This document shows, piece after piece, positions 1-8,980 of a stretch of 64,000 nt of DNA (position 1 is the first letter of the stretch; each line of letters begins with the position of its first letter). The translations under genes were made by a program, and so were the position numbers. This DNA comes from Nocardia acididurans. GTDB lineage: Bacteria; Actinomycetota; Actinomycetes; Mycobacteriales; Mycobacteriaceae. The DNA is taken from assembly GCF_016741815.1 (NCBI RefSeq), contig NZ_JAERRJ010000008.1, forward strand, positions 1-64,000, written 5' to 3'. The notes beneath the pieces are model-generated. The model saw nothing but the letters and a program-made list of their open reading frames with translations. It did no database searches and was not told the origin of the DNA.

Positions 1-618
1 TGTGCCCTCGAGGGTCGCGGCGCGGCCAAACCGGAAACCCAGCTCACTCCCGAAGACGAGGCCGGGCTCGCCGGTGCCTCCGAGGAGCGCCGCGCCACCC
101 TCAACCGCCTGCTGTTCCCCGGCCCCACCGCGGAATTCCTTTCCCACCGTGAGCGTTACGGCGACACCACCGGCCTGTCCGCCAACCAGTTCTTCTACGG
201 CCTCCGGTACGGCGAAGAGCATCGCGTCCAGCTGGAGAAAGGTGTCACCCTGCTCATCGGCCTGGAAGCCATCTCCGAGGCGGACGAGCGCGGCATGCGC
301 ACGGTGATGTGCATCCTCAACGGCCAATTGCGTCCGGTGGTGGTGCGCGACCGCTCCATCGCCAGCGAGATCCCCGTCGCCGAGAAGGCCGACAAGAACA
401 ACCCGAATCACGTCGCCGCCCCATTCGCAGGCGTGGTGACCCTGGCCGTCAAACAGGGCGATACGGTCGCCGCCGGTGACACCATCGGCACCATCGAGGC
501 CATGAAGATGGAGGCCGCCATCAGCACACCCCGCGCGGGCGTGGTCGGACGCGTCGTCATCGGCCATATCCAGCAGGTCGAGGGCGGCGACCTGCTGGTC
601 GAACTCGAAGGCTCCTGA
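1..618 (+). CDS. pyc: Pyruvate carboxylase, C-terminal part (5' end outside window)
   Basis: The reading frame is open from base 1 to the stop at 616-618 and gives the last 205 residues of pyruvate carboxylase, the biotin enzyme that makes oxaloacetate from pyruvate and bicarbonate. The visible part holds the end of the carboxyltransferase region (motifs LLFPGPTAEFL and NQFFYGLRYGEE) and a complete C-terminal biotinyl domain. The biotin site reads EAMKMEA, with the acceptor lysine at codon 505-507. An internal ATG at 295 should not be taken as a start, because homologous sequence continues upstream of it to the window edge. The gene converges on the urea-degradation genes and is followed by a strong hairpin. 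Identification is firm; only the 5' end is missing. Confidence 0.95.
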   Translation, partial: CALEGRGAAKPETQLTPEDEAGLAGASEERRATLNRLLFPGPTAEFLSHRERYGDTTGLSANQFFYGLRYGEEHRVQLEKGVTLLIGLEAISEADERGMRTVMCILNGQLRPVVVRDRSIASEIPVAEKADKNNPNHVAAPFAGVVTLAVKQGDTVAAGDTIGTIEAMKMEAAISTPRAGVVGRVVIGHIQQVEGGDLLVELEGS

Positions 619-630
619 GCGGATTCGCCG

Positions 631-661
631 CGGAGGGGCCACGCCGATCGTGGCTCCTCCG
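631..661. terminator. Hairpin terminator between pyc and allophanate hydrolase
   Basis: CGGAGGGGCCACG, a 5-base loop, then CGTGGCTCCTCCG form a 13-bp stem with one G-T wobble. It sits between two convergent stop codons, so it can serve both strands. There is no clear U-tract, which is common for actinobacterial hairpins. Confidence 0.7.
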
Positions 662-672
662 TCGCCGCACTG

Positions 673-2400
673 TCACCTCGAGGCGAGATAGGCTTTCCAG
701 CCGCCGAATTCGGTGATGTCGGTGGCGGTGGCGGTGGCGTCGTGGGTGGCGGTGAAACCGACCACGGTGCGGCCGTCCTCGAGTTCTATCGCGGTCAGTG
801 CCATGGGGGCGGGCAGGGCTGTCAGGAAGCGGCCGAGCGCGCCTTCGGACAGGCGGAACAGCTCGCCGAGGATGGGGGCTCCGCGGCCGGGGCCGGTGCG
901 CACCAGGCCCGGTTTGAGGGGGGTGGTGTCCAGGGCGGTCAGGCGGTAGGCGTCGGTGGTGCGGATCGTTCCGGCGAAGCGTGCGCCCAGTTCCTCGAGT
1001 TGCCAGTGCAGGGGCTGGTCGCGCAGATGGGCTCCAAAGACCGCCAGTTCCACGCCGCCGGTGACGAGAAGTGGTGCGGGCGTGGTGTGCTGGAGTTGGG
1101 CGGCGATATCGATGGCCAGCTGGTCCGCGAAGGCGGGGACGACGATCATGACGCCGAAGGGGTCACCGGCCGCGGTGGGCGCGCCCGGAATCGCCACGGC
1201 CGCCATATCGAGCAGATTGCAGAAGTTGGTGTAGGTGCCGAGCCGGCGATTGAGGGTGACAGGGTCGGCCGCTACGGCGGCGAGGGTGGGGTGTTCGGTG
1301 GTGGTGGGCAGGAGCAGGCCGTCGAAGGGGGCGAGCAGGGTCGCGGCGGTGGCGCGGGCGCGGGCCAGTGTCTCCAGATCGGTGGCGAAGGCGGGGCCGG
1401 TGGTGTCGGCGGCGGCCGAAATGATCGCGGCCACCGTGGGATCGGCTCCGGCGGGCCGGGTGTCGAGGAATTCGCCGACCGCCGCGTAGCGTTCGGCGAC
1501 GATCGCGCCGTCGTAGAGCAGCAGGGCCGCGTCGAGCAGTGGCGCGATATCGACGGCGTCGATCTTGCAGCCGGCGGCCAGGGCCGCATCGACGGTCCGA
1601 TCGAACGCGTCGCGGTAGGCGGGGGCCAGCGCGGTGAGGTTCGCGGGGACGGGGACGGCCAGGCGTGCCACGTGGGGGCTCGCGAAACGTACGTCGGCGG
1701 GCCAGGTTCGGCTGCGCGGATCGCGCGCGTCGGGTCCGGCCATGACGGCGGCGGTCCGGGTCGCGAGGTCCAGGGTCGCGGCGAAGACGGTGACCGCGTC
1801 GAAGTCGGCGCAGGCCGGGACCACACCGTGTGCGGGAATGACACCGAGGGTGGCCTTGAGGCCGACGAGGCCGTGGAAGGCGGCGGGGACGCGGCCGGAA
1901 CCCGCTGTGTCCGTGCCGATTCCGATGTCGGCGATGCCGAGGGCGACGGCGACCGCGGAGCCGGAGCTCGAGCCGCCGGCGATACGGTCCGGATCGTGCG
2001 CGTTGCGGACCGCGCCGTAGGGGCTGCGGGTTCCGACCAGGCCGGTGGCGAACTGGTCCATATTGGTCTTGCCCAGCACGATCGCGCCCGCATCCGCCAA
2101 ACGGGTTATGGCAGCGGCGGATTCGTCCGGCGTGTAGGCGAATTCGGGGCACGCGGCCGTGGTGGGGAGCCCGGCGACGTCGATATTGTCCTTCACCGCG
2201 ACGAGCAGTCCGGCCAGCGGCAGCACCGCACCGGAGGCGAGGCGTGCTTCCACCGCGGCGGCTTCGGCGCGCACCGCCTCCTCGGTGCGCAGGCTGATCC
2301 AGACTTCGGGTCGATCGGCCTCGGCGATCCGCGCGTAGGCGGCGGCGACACGGGCGGTGGGGGAGAGCCGCAGCGTGCTGGCAGGCTGGTGGCTGGTCAT
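673..2400 (-). CDS. atzF: Allophanate hydrolase
   Basis: 575 residues. It hydrolyses allophanate to ammonia and CO2, the second step of ATP-dependent urea breakdown. The N-terminal 430 or so residues are an amidase-signature domain. Lys70 lies in VAVKDNIDVAG, the cis-serine in AGGSSSGSAV (residues 141-150), and the nucleophile Ser168 in GTDTAGSGR. The remaining residues match the C-terminal allophanate hydrolase domain (motif PILGELFRLSEGALGRFL). The ATG at 2400 directly abuts the TGA of the upstream carboxylase gene, so the two are one operon. Length and domain order are normal for AtzF/DUR1-type enzymes. No urease genes are visible here, so this would be the urea route, provided the partner carboxylase is functional. 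Confidence 0.93.
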   Translation of the reverse strand: MTSHQPASTLRLSPTARVAAAYARIAEADRPEVWISLRTEEAVRAEAAAVEARLASGAVLPLAGLLVAVKDNIDVAGLPTTAACPEFAYTPDESAAAITRLADAGAIVLGKTNMDQFATGLVGTRSPYGAVRNAHDPDRIAGGSSSGSAVAVALGIADIGIGTDTAGSGRVPAAFHGLVGLKATLGVIPAHGVVPACADFDAVTVFAATLDLATRTAAVMAGPDARDPRSRTWPADVRFASPHVARLAVPVPANLTALAPAYRDAFDRTVDAALAAGCKIDAVDIAPLLDAALLLYDGAIVAERYAAVGEFLDTRPAGADPTVAAIISAAADTTGPAFATDLETLARARATAATLLAPFDGLLLPTTTEHPTLAAVAADPVTLNRRLGTYTNFCNLLDMAAVAIPGAPTAAGDPFGVMIVVPAFADQLAIDIAAQLQHTTPAPLLVTGGVELAVFGAHLRDQPLHWQLEELGARFAGTIRTTDAYRLTALDTTPLKPGLVRTGPGRGAPILGELFRLSEGALGRFLTALPAPMALTAIELEDGRTVVGFTATHDATATATDITEFGGWKAYLASR

Positions 2401-5400
2401 TCAGTCGACTCCGATCACGGCGAGAGGGGTTCCGGGTTCCACGGCGGCGCCGGGTGCGGCGAACACCCGCAGCACTGTGCCGGTGGCCGGACTGGGCACG
2501 GGCAGTTCGAGTTTCATGGCTTCCAGCACGGCGACAGGGTCACCGGCGTTCAGTTTGGTTCCGGGCGTGATGTCGACCCGCCACACGTTGCCGACCATGG
2601 GCGCGGTGACCACGGTGGCGTCGGCGGGCAGATCCGCGAGCAGGGCGTCGCGCTGATCGGCGACCGGTGGGGCTGCGACGGTGCGATCGAATTCGCCGGC
2701 CGCACGCCATGCTCGTTTCTCGGCGTCGAACGCGGCGCTCTGCCGGGATTCGAAGGCGGCGATGGATTCCGCGTTGTCGCGCAGCATGCGCTGATGGTCG
2801 GCGAGGGCGAAGGTGCCGTCGCTGACCTCGGCGTCGAATCGTCCGGCCCGCGCGGCGGCCCGGTATTCGAGCAGCTGTTCGGCGGTCACCGGCTCCCACA
2901 CGATGCGGTCGAAAAAGCGGAACAGCCACGGGATTCCGGCCTCGAAGGGCGGGTTCTGGCGGTAGCTGGACCAGATCGGGACGGTGCGTCCGATGAGCTG
3001 ATAGCCGCCGGGTGATTCCATCCCGTACACGCACAGGTATTTGCCGCCGATGCCCACCGCGTCCGACGGCGTCCAGGTCCGCGCCGGATTGTATTTGGTG
3101 GTGACCAGGCGATGCCGGGGATCGAGCGGAACGGCAAGGGGCGCACCGAGATACACGTCACCGAGCCCGAGTACCAGGTATTCGGCGTCGAAGACGGTGC
3201 GGCGCACCTCCTCGACGCTGTCGAGGCCGTTGATGCGCCGGATGAACTCGGTATTGGACGGCAGCCAGGGCGCGGTATCGCGAATGCCGTTGCGATAGCG
3301 GTCGATCGCCTCGGCGATGGAGGGGTCGTCGAAGGACAGCGGCAGCCGGATGGTCCGGCTGGGCACCACCAGCTCACCCGTGGCGGGCAGCTGCTCCTCC
3401 AGTTCGGTGAGCACGCCCAGCAACCGATACTGCGCCAGCACATCGGGATCGAAGTGGATATGCAGCGAGCGCACACCCGGCGTCACATCGACGATGCCGG
3501 GGAGGGCGGTGGCGGCCAGGGCCTGCGCGAGGGCGTGCACGCGCATGCGCAAACCGAGATCGAGCACCCGCTCGCCGTATTCGACGAGAATATTGTCGTC
3601 GCCGCCGCGCAGGTAGGCCACCGGCGGCCGATCCGCTCCGGCGGTCACCGTGGCGAGGATGCCGCGATCACGCAGTGCCGCATGCTCTTCGGTGATCGAA
3701 CCGGTGGCGCGGGCGGCGGAACCGCGCAGTGCGGTGGCGGTCGCGTCGCTGACGGGGTGTGAAGCGGATGGTATCTCCGGGCCGCACCTGCCCCAGCTTC
3801 CAGCGCTGCGCGGACACCACGGTCAGCGGGCAGGCGAAACCGCCCAGGCTGGGGCCGTCCGGGCCGAGCAGGATCGGGGTGTCACCCGAGACGTTGAGCG
3901 CCCCGACACTGTACGGATTGTCGTGCAGATTCGACGGATGCAGGCCCGCGTCACCGCCGTCGGTGCGCGACCATTCGGGTTTCGGGCCTTCCAAGCGGAT
4001 GCCGGTGCGGTTGGCGTGGCTGCCCACCCGCCACGAATGCCGGTAGAACTGCGCCATATCCGCGTCGGTGAAGTACGCGGGCGCGGTCTGCGGTCCCTCG
4101 CCGACCGCCAGCTCCCAGTCGCGGGTGAACAGCGGTCGATGTGCCGACGGGACCGAGGCCGGCTCGGTGAGTGTATTCGCCTGCACCGCAACAAGACCCA
4201 GCACGTCACCGTCGGCCACCGCCCTGCCGGTGACGCCGCCGAAACCGCCGAGGGTGAAGGTCGAGGCGCTGCCGTGGTAGAGCGGCGCGTCGATGCCGCC
4301 CTGGACCGCCAGATAGGTGCGCAGTCCGGTATCGGAGGGCGTGCCGATATCGAGCACCGCCCCCGCGTCGAGGGTGACGGGCTCCCACATCGGCACCGCC
4401 TCGCTGTCGACGGTGACGAGCGTCGGCGCGCCGGTGACGCAGACGACCGCCGACCCGGAGAAGCGGATGCGCGGACCCTGCAGCGTGCATTCCAACCCGG
4501 GCGCTCCGGCCGGATTGCCCACGGCGGTGTTGGCCAGTGTGAACGAGAGGTCGTCCATCGGCCCCGACGGCGGAATCCCGACCTCCCACAACCCGATTCG
4601 GCCGGGATGGTCCTGCACGGTGGTCATGGTCCCCGCCCGCAGCACATCCAACCGGCGGCTGGACCACACCAGCTCGGCGAGACTGCCGGTGATGTGCGAG
4701 GCGTCGCGCACCACCGGCGCGACGGCCGCGGCCCGCAACTGCGGAAGGTTGGTCTGCACCCCGTAGATCCGGGTCTCGTCCAGCGCCACACTCAGTCGGT
4801 CGAAGGCGGCGTCGCGGGCCGGGCCATGGGTGATGACCTTGGCCAGCAGCGGATCATAGAACGCGCTGACCTCGGTGCCCGTCGAGATCCAGGTGTCGAC
4901 CCGCGCGCCCTCGGCGGGAAAGCCTGCGGCGGTGACCAATCCGGCGCTGGGCCGGTGGTCGTGGCCGGGATCCTCGGCATAGACGCGGGCCTCGACCGCC
5001 CACCCGGTGAGCGCGGGCCCGCCCTCGGGAAGAGAGTCCAGCATGCTGGTGTCCCCACCCGCCAGGCGCAGCATCCACGCGACGAGATCCACGCCGGTGA
5101 TCGCCTCGGTCACCGGATGTTCCACCTGCAGACGGGTATTCATCTCCAGAAACGACGCCTGCTCACGCTCGGTGTCGTAGACGAATTCGGCGGTGCCCGC
5201 CGAACGGTAGGCCACCGACCGCGCGAGCGCACGGGAGGTGGCGAGCAGTTGCTCGGTGACCTCGTCGGACAATCCGGGCGCGGGGGCTTCCTCGACGACC
5301 TTCTGATTGCGGCGCTGCAGCGAACAATCCCGGGTGCCGAGGCTGATCACCCGGCCGAGCCCGTCCCCGAAAACCTGCACCTCGACATGACGCGCCCGCG

Positions 5401-6016
5401 CGACGAACCGCTCCAGGAACACCCCCGCGGCGGAGAAATTCGCCACCGCCAGCCGCTGCACCCGCTCGTAGGCGGCCCGCAACTCATCGGCGTCGAAACA
5501 CGCCTGCATGCCGATACCACCGCCGCCGCCAACGGCTTTCACCATGACCGGGTACCCGATCCGTTCCGCCTCGGCGACGGCGTGATCCACCGACTCCAGG
5601 ATTCCGCTGCCGGGCACCAGGGGGACGCCCACGGCGCGAGCCGCCTCACGGGCGGTGTGCTTGTCGCCGAAGACCCGCAGCTGCTCCGGTGTCGGGCCCA
5701 CGAACGCCAGCCCGGCCGCGGCGACCGCGTGCGCGAAATCCGTATTCTCGGAAAGGAATCCGTACCCGGGATGCACGGCCCCCGCGCCCGAGGCCAGCGC
5801 GGCGTCGATCACGAGGTCGGCGCGCAGATACGAGTGCGCCGCCGGACCCGGCCCCAGCCGCACCGCGGCATCGGCCAGCCGGACATGCGCCGCACCGAGA
5901 TCCGCGTCGGAATACACCGCGACGGATTTCAGGCCGAGCGCGCGAGCGCTGCGGATGATGCGACAGGCGATCTCACCGCGATTGGCTATCAACACGGTGT
6001 CGAAATTCAAGCTCAC
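2401..6016 (-). pseudogene. Urea carboxylase, split by a single-base frameshift
   Basis: Urea carboxylase uses ATP, bicarbonate and biotin to turn urea into allophanate. Two frames together give the full protein. Residues 1-753 (6016 down to about 3758) hold biotin carboxylase (IANRGEIACRI, GGGGGIGMQA) followed by the KipA-like carboxyltransferase half (GTMTTVQDHPGRIGLWE). After 3754-3757 the frame shifts and continues with the KipI-like half (GDDNILVEYGERVLDLGLR) and a C-terminal biotinyl domain (LEAMKLELPV). Removing one base from the GGGG run at 3754-3757 restores RFTPVSDATATALRG and a 1204-residue protein, the usual family length. As written, translation ends at 3668. The second half alone could start at an in-frame codon at 3648, but split urea carboxylases of this layout are not expected. 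The GTG start at 6016 has an AGGAG six bases upstream. A sequencing error is as likely as real decay. Confidence 0.88.
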
Positions 6017-6019
6017 CAG

Positions 6020-6187
6020 CTACTCCTGTTCGGTGGCCATGACCATGGCGACGACGGCGCGCGTCACGCGCTCGGGAACGACGTCCAGTGATTCGCCGAT
6101 ATGTGCGCGCAGCAGCTCACCGGCGCGCGGAAGTCCCTGTGCGAGAACGGCATCTGGGATCGCGAGGTGTCGACATGCCGGTATACG
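6020..6187 (-). pseudogene. Probable remnant of a GntR/FCD-type regulator (C-terminal end)
   Basis: Upstream of urea carboxylase a 55-codon open stretch ends in TAG three bases before the carboxylase GTG. It translates to a segment resembling the last helices of FCD-type GntR regulators (HLAIPDAVLAQGLPRAGELL, then RAHIGESL). FCD proteins typically end with a helix of the form H-x-A-I-x-D-A. An in-frame stop (6188-6190) precedes it and I find no winged-helix domain upstream. The tight junction with the carboxylase suggests a former regulator-enzyme operon. The assignment rests on a short stretch, so confidence is moderate. It could instead be leader sequence with chance similarity. Confidence 0.4.
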
Positions 6188-6632
6188 CTATGGACCGGCG
6201 GTTTCCTGGCCGTCTCGCCGAGTTGCCGCCGGGTTAGCAACCTGTTGCGCAGGTAACCATCGAGTTAGCAGCGCCTCACCGAGGCCGACCTGACCATCCG
6301 GTTGCGTGCCGAAGCGCACGGCGATCTCCTCGTTCTTCCGCTGGCATCGCGGACGGATTTCACGCCGAACGGTGAATAACTCGAAGCGCTGACGAAAGCG
6401 CGCATCCTGGACCGGCTCAACCGATCCAGGACCGCCATGTCCCTCGACGGCGCGTCGCGCGCCGGGCAACCCGCCGAGAAAGCCGGGTGATCGCCGGGCG
6501 CGGCCGGAGCTGGGACGGCCCTGAGGGTGGTGATTCGGCTCCGGCACTCTGCCGGATCCGCGGGCGTCACGGACAGCGCCGAATACGACGTTTCCGTGCC
6601 GACCTCGACAGTCGATGTTGCGCGCTGGAACG
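6188..6632. other. Gene-poor interval with an imperfect palindrome
   Basis: About 445 bases with no convincing gene. Short open frames on both strands show no family I recognise. The one structured element is an imperfect dyad at 6232-6258 (GGTTA and TAACC ends around ACCTG-TTGCG-CAGGT), about 220 bases upstream of the urea carboxylase start. It could be an operator for urea genes, but it does not match the GlnR consensus well. Confidence 0.4.
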
Positions 6633-7406
6633 CTACTTCTGCGCGCCCGCGTAGGTGACCATGCCGATGTGGCGTGTTGCGGTGAGGGTCAAGCCGTTTC
6701 GGGTCATCGCCGCGGTGAGCTGTGCACGGTCGACGAGGGTGACGCCCGAGATCGCCCGCAGGAGGTTCGAACCGCGAGCGAGTGTTCCGAGCGGTCCCGG
6801 TCCCGCGGTGGGCGCCATGATCGCGATATGGCCGCCGGGCCGTACGACGCGGGCGAGTTCGCTGACCGCCCGCATCGGATCGGGCATCAGGAAGAGTGCG
6901 AGAAAACAGCTTGCGGAATCGAAAGTGTGGTCGGCGAAAGGTAATTCGAGTGCGTCGGCGCGGAGGTAGGCCGCGTTCGGGCTGCGCGTGCCCGCCACCG
7001 CCTGTGCCAGCATGGTGGGGGACAGGTCCACGCCGACAGCCAATCCGTCGGAACCGACGACATCGCCGTACCAGTCGGTGAAATTGCCTGGGCCGCAGGC
7101 GACATCGAGTACCTTGTCGCCGGTCTTCAGATCCAGCAGACCGCGGGCGAGCGCACGCTCGGAGGCCACCGACCGGCCCAGTAGCAACCGCGTTCCCAAC
7201 GCTCGCCAGGGGCGATAGATCAGCGGATAGAAGGTGGACTGCATGATGTTCTGGCCGATTCCGGCCGACCGGTTTTCGGCGCCGAGCAGGTTCACGTAAC
7301 CGGCCGAGATGTCGTAGTCGCCGGTGATGTGTGCGCGGTCGCGGTCGATCAGGTTCGTGAGCTTGCGGGTAGCGTGCGCGGAGCTGCGGTGTGTGGTGTG
7401 CGGCAT
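6633..7406 (-). CDS. Class I SAM-dependent methyltransferase
   Basis: 257 residues from the ATG at 7406, chosen because a near-perfect Shine-Dalgarno AAGGAGGT (7410-7417) lies just upstream. A longer frame to 7463 has no such signal. The glycine-rich SAM motif VLDVACGPGNF, the acidic motif GVDLSPTML and the motif LRADALELPFADHTFD mark a small-molecule methyltransferase of the Methyltransf_11/25 type (ubiquinone or menaquinone/sterol-like fold). The N-terminal segment (YPLIYRPWRALGTRLLLG) is typical of actinobacterial membrane-associated members. The substrate cannot be told from sequence. The promoter carries a small dyad GTCT-c-AGAC at 7439-7447. The neighbouring EspR-like regulator, transcribed the same way, is a candidate controller. 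Confidence 0.85.
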   Translation of the reverse strand: MPHTTHRSSAHATRKLTNLIDRDRAHITGDYDISAGYVNLLGAENRSAGIGQNIMQSTFYPLIYRPWRALGTRLLLGRSVASERALARGLLDLKTGDKVLDVACGPGNFTDWYGDVVGSDGLAVGVDLSPTMLAQAVAGTRSPNAAYLRADALELPFADHTFDSASCFLALFLMPDPMRAVSELARVVRPGGHIAIMAPTAGPGPLGTLARGSNLLRAISGVTLVDRAQLTAAMTRNGLTLTATRHIGMVTYAGAQK

Positions 7407-7491
7407 GAGACCTCCTTGTCCGCAGACCACTCTATATCGTCTCAGACAGTAGTGCGGCCCCACTCATCGGACGCTCGACGGCCGGGCGCGG

Positions 7492-7956
7492 TCATGCGGT
7501 CGCGGCGGTCGCGGTCGTGTCGTATTCCCCGGCGTAGAGCCGCCCGGCCACCTCGGCGAGGAGTTCTTGCGATTCCGCCGACAGGTCGCAGGCGGCCGAC
7601 AGCAACCGGCGCAGGCGCGGGTGCGCGAACAGCTCGGCGACGGCCCTGTCATGGTGCTCCGTCGTCGGGGAGGGGGCGTAGAAGTATTCCTCGTCGACCT
7701 CGAAGTAGCGGGCGAGCGCGGTGACGAGCGCATTCGAGGGGGCCGGACGCACCCCGGTGCGCAGTTGCGACAGGTACCCCGGAGATACGGAATGTCCCTG
7801 TGCGGCAAGGTCGGCCACCACCTGCAGCGTGGTCAGGGGAGCCTGGGCCGCGCCATAGTTGAGCAGCCAGTCCAGCCGCGCCGCGAAGCGTCGCGAGTGC
7901 GGCGCCCGCGTCCGCCGTTCCTGCTCACGCGGGGGTGCGAGGGTCACGCGGGTCAT
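7492..7956 (-). CDS. EspR-like XRE-family transcriptional regulator
   Basis: 154 residues. A helix-turn-helix of the XRE type spans roughly residues 45-80, with VSPGYLSQLRTGVRPAPSNA as the recognition region, followed by ALARYFEVDEEYFY. This order and spacing match mycobacterial EspR, a dimeric nucleoid-associated regulator of ESX-1 genes (its recognition region reads MSAPYLSQLRSGNRTNPSGA). The second half, about 60 residues, corresponds to the EspR dimerisation helices. It carries about 25 extra basic residues at the N-terminus compared with EspR (EQERRTRAPHSRRF). No ESX genes are nearby, so the target set is unknown. It lies 85 bases upstream of the methyltransferase gene in the same direction and could control it. 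Confidence 0.8.
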   Translation of the reverse strand: MTRVTLAPPREQERRTRAPHSRRFAARLDWLLNYGAAQAPLTTLQVVADLAAQGHSVSPGYLSQLRTGVRPAPSNALVTALARYFEVDEEYFYAPSPTTEHHDRAVAELFAHPRLRRLLSAACDLSAESQELLAEVAGRLYAGEYDTTATAATA

Positions 7957-8069
7957 CTCGTCGTTTCTCCGTTTCGTCGGTGATCCGGGGATTCGAGCAC
8001 AACGGGAGGGCGATGATCAGATACCGGCCGAGGGCGGGGCCCGAGGATTTCCGGACCCCGCCGGTCAGG

Positions 8070-8513
8070 TCAGGGCCGAAGCGCGTAGGCGAGTTCGCCG
8101 AGCTGCCCGAGCGCCTGGTCCAGCAGCCGAGAACCGTGTTCGACCAGTGTCTTTCGCACAGTCCTGGTCATCAGCGGCCCGGCCAGCGCCAGGCTCACCG
8201 TTACCGTCGTCCCCGCGACGCTCGGCTCCAGCGTGTACGCGCACGTGCAGCGGACTCCCGCCTGCCCGGTGCCCCGCAGCACGACCCGGGAGGGTTCCGC
8301 CAGCGTCTCGACCCGCCAGGCGACCTCCTCGGCCATTCCGTGCAGGAGCACCTCGGAGACGAACACGGCGCCTTCGGCCAGCGAATCGGGTGGACTACCG
8401 ACGAAGTCGCGGTGCAGTGCGAGCCAATGGTCCCAGGTACCCGGAGAAATGATGGTGCGGAACAACGCCTCCGGGGTCGCGGGCAGTTCCTTGCTGACGG
8501 TTATCGTCCCCAC
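8070..8513 (-). CDS. SRPBCC-family protein (polyketide cyclase/START-like)
   Basis: 147 residues from the GTG at 8513, which is preceded by GGGAGGT with a seven-base gap. The open frame continues upstream to 8801 but that part is arginine/serine-rich and unlike protein. The sequence shows the SRPBCC pattern: an opening strand (GTITVSKELPATPEALFRTI), the PGTWDHWLALH loop after helix 1, curved sheet strands, and a long C-terminal amphipathic helix ending in LLDQALGQLGELAYALRP. Such proteins bind hydrophobic ligands in a deep pocket. No catalytic residues can be assigned and the ligand is unknown. It is divergent from the epimerase gene across a 467-base gap. Confidence 0.72.
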   Translation of the reverse strand: MGTITVSKELPATPEALFRTIISPGTWDHWLALHRDFVGSPPDSLAEGAVFVSEVLLHGMAEEVAWRVETLAEPSRVVLRGTGQAGVRCTCAYTLEPSVAGTTVTVSLALAGPLMTRTVRKTLVEHGSRLLDQALGQLGELAYALRP

Positions 8514-8980
8514 GAGATCGACCTCCCGTCGCAGTATCGAATTCGCTGTATTCGAGAGCGGCGGAACCGAATGGGAGTTCGGCCGTTCAACGGGTCGAAT
8601 GGTGTCGATATCAAAAGAAAGTGATCCTCCGGGCGGGCAAGCGAATGGAAGGGCGGTCGCGTCCGTGCGAATTGCCGACTGCCTCTCGTGCGCTTCCCCC
8701 GCGCCGGCGGACCGATCTTGACACATTGAAAACCCCAGCACAACACGGGAATCAGGGCCTGTCGCGCGCGGCCTTGCAAATGAAATCGCATTTACGATCA
8801 CGTTCGGCCGCTGCTCGCGTCGGCCCGCAACCGATGACGAATCACTGACGAATCGCGAGCGACGGCATGTCGGGCGGCGCCGCGACCCGCCCGCTGGCCA
8901 GAATCGGCGGTACGACCGGTGAACGACGGCTTCCTCCGCAGCCTGCCGCCGGTGTCCGGAACACTCGACGAAGGAGTCTC
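8514..8980. other. Long intergenic region between divergent genes
   Basis: 467 bases between the SRPBCC gene and the epimerase gene. It must hold promoters for both. A TTGACA hexamer occurs near 8718-8723 on the plus strand, without a convincing -10 at the right distance. No RNA gene or strong hairpin was seen. Part of it reads through in the SRPBCC frame but lacks protein-like composition. Confidence 0.4.

Noticed and set aside
742..3015. A 757-codon open frame on the plus strand opposite allophanate hydrolase and urea carboxylase
   Set aside because: It is glycine/arginine-rich without protein motifs, and is the antisense shadow of two clear enzymes. High-GC codon bias creates such frames.
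3754..3757. Programmed ribosomal frameshifting in urea carboxylase
   Set aside because: No slippery heptamer or conserved downstream structure is evident, the family is normally in one frame, and three other genes nearby show similar single-base breaks.
3650..6091. Another very long plus-strand frame opposite urea carboxylase
   Set aside because: Same explanation; biotin-enzyme motifs on the minus strand decide the coding strand.
6265..6500. Plus-strand segment resembling a short transferase fragment (TEADLTIRLRAEAHGDLLV)
   Set aside because: About 40 codons with early stops and only loose similarity. Too weak to call a remnant.
8717..8750. TTGACA in the 8.5-9.0 kb gap as a housekeeping promoter
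   Set aside because: No acceptable -10 element 16-18 bases downstream, so it is not listed as a promoter.
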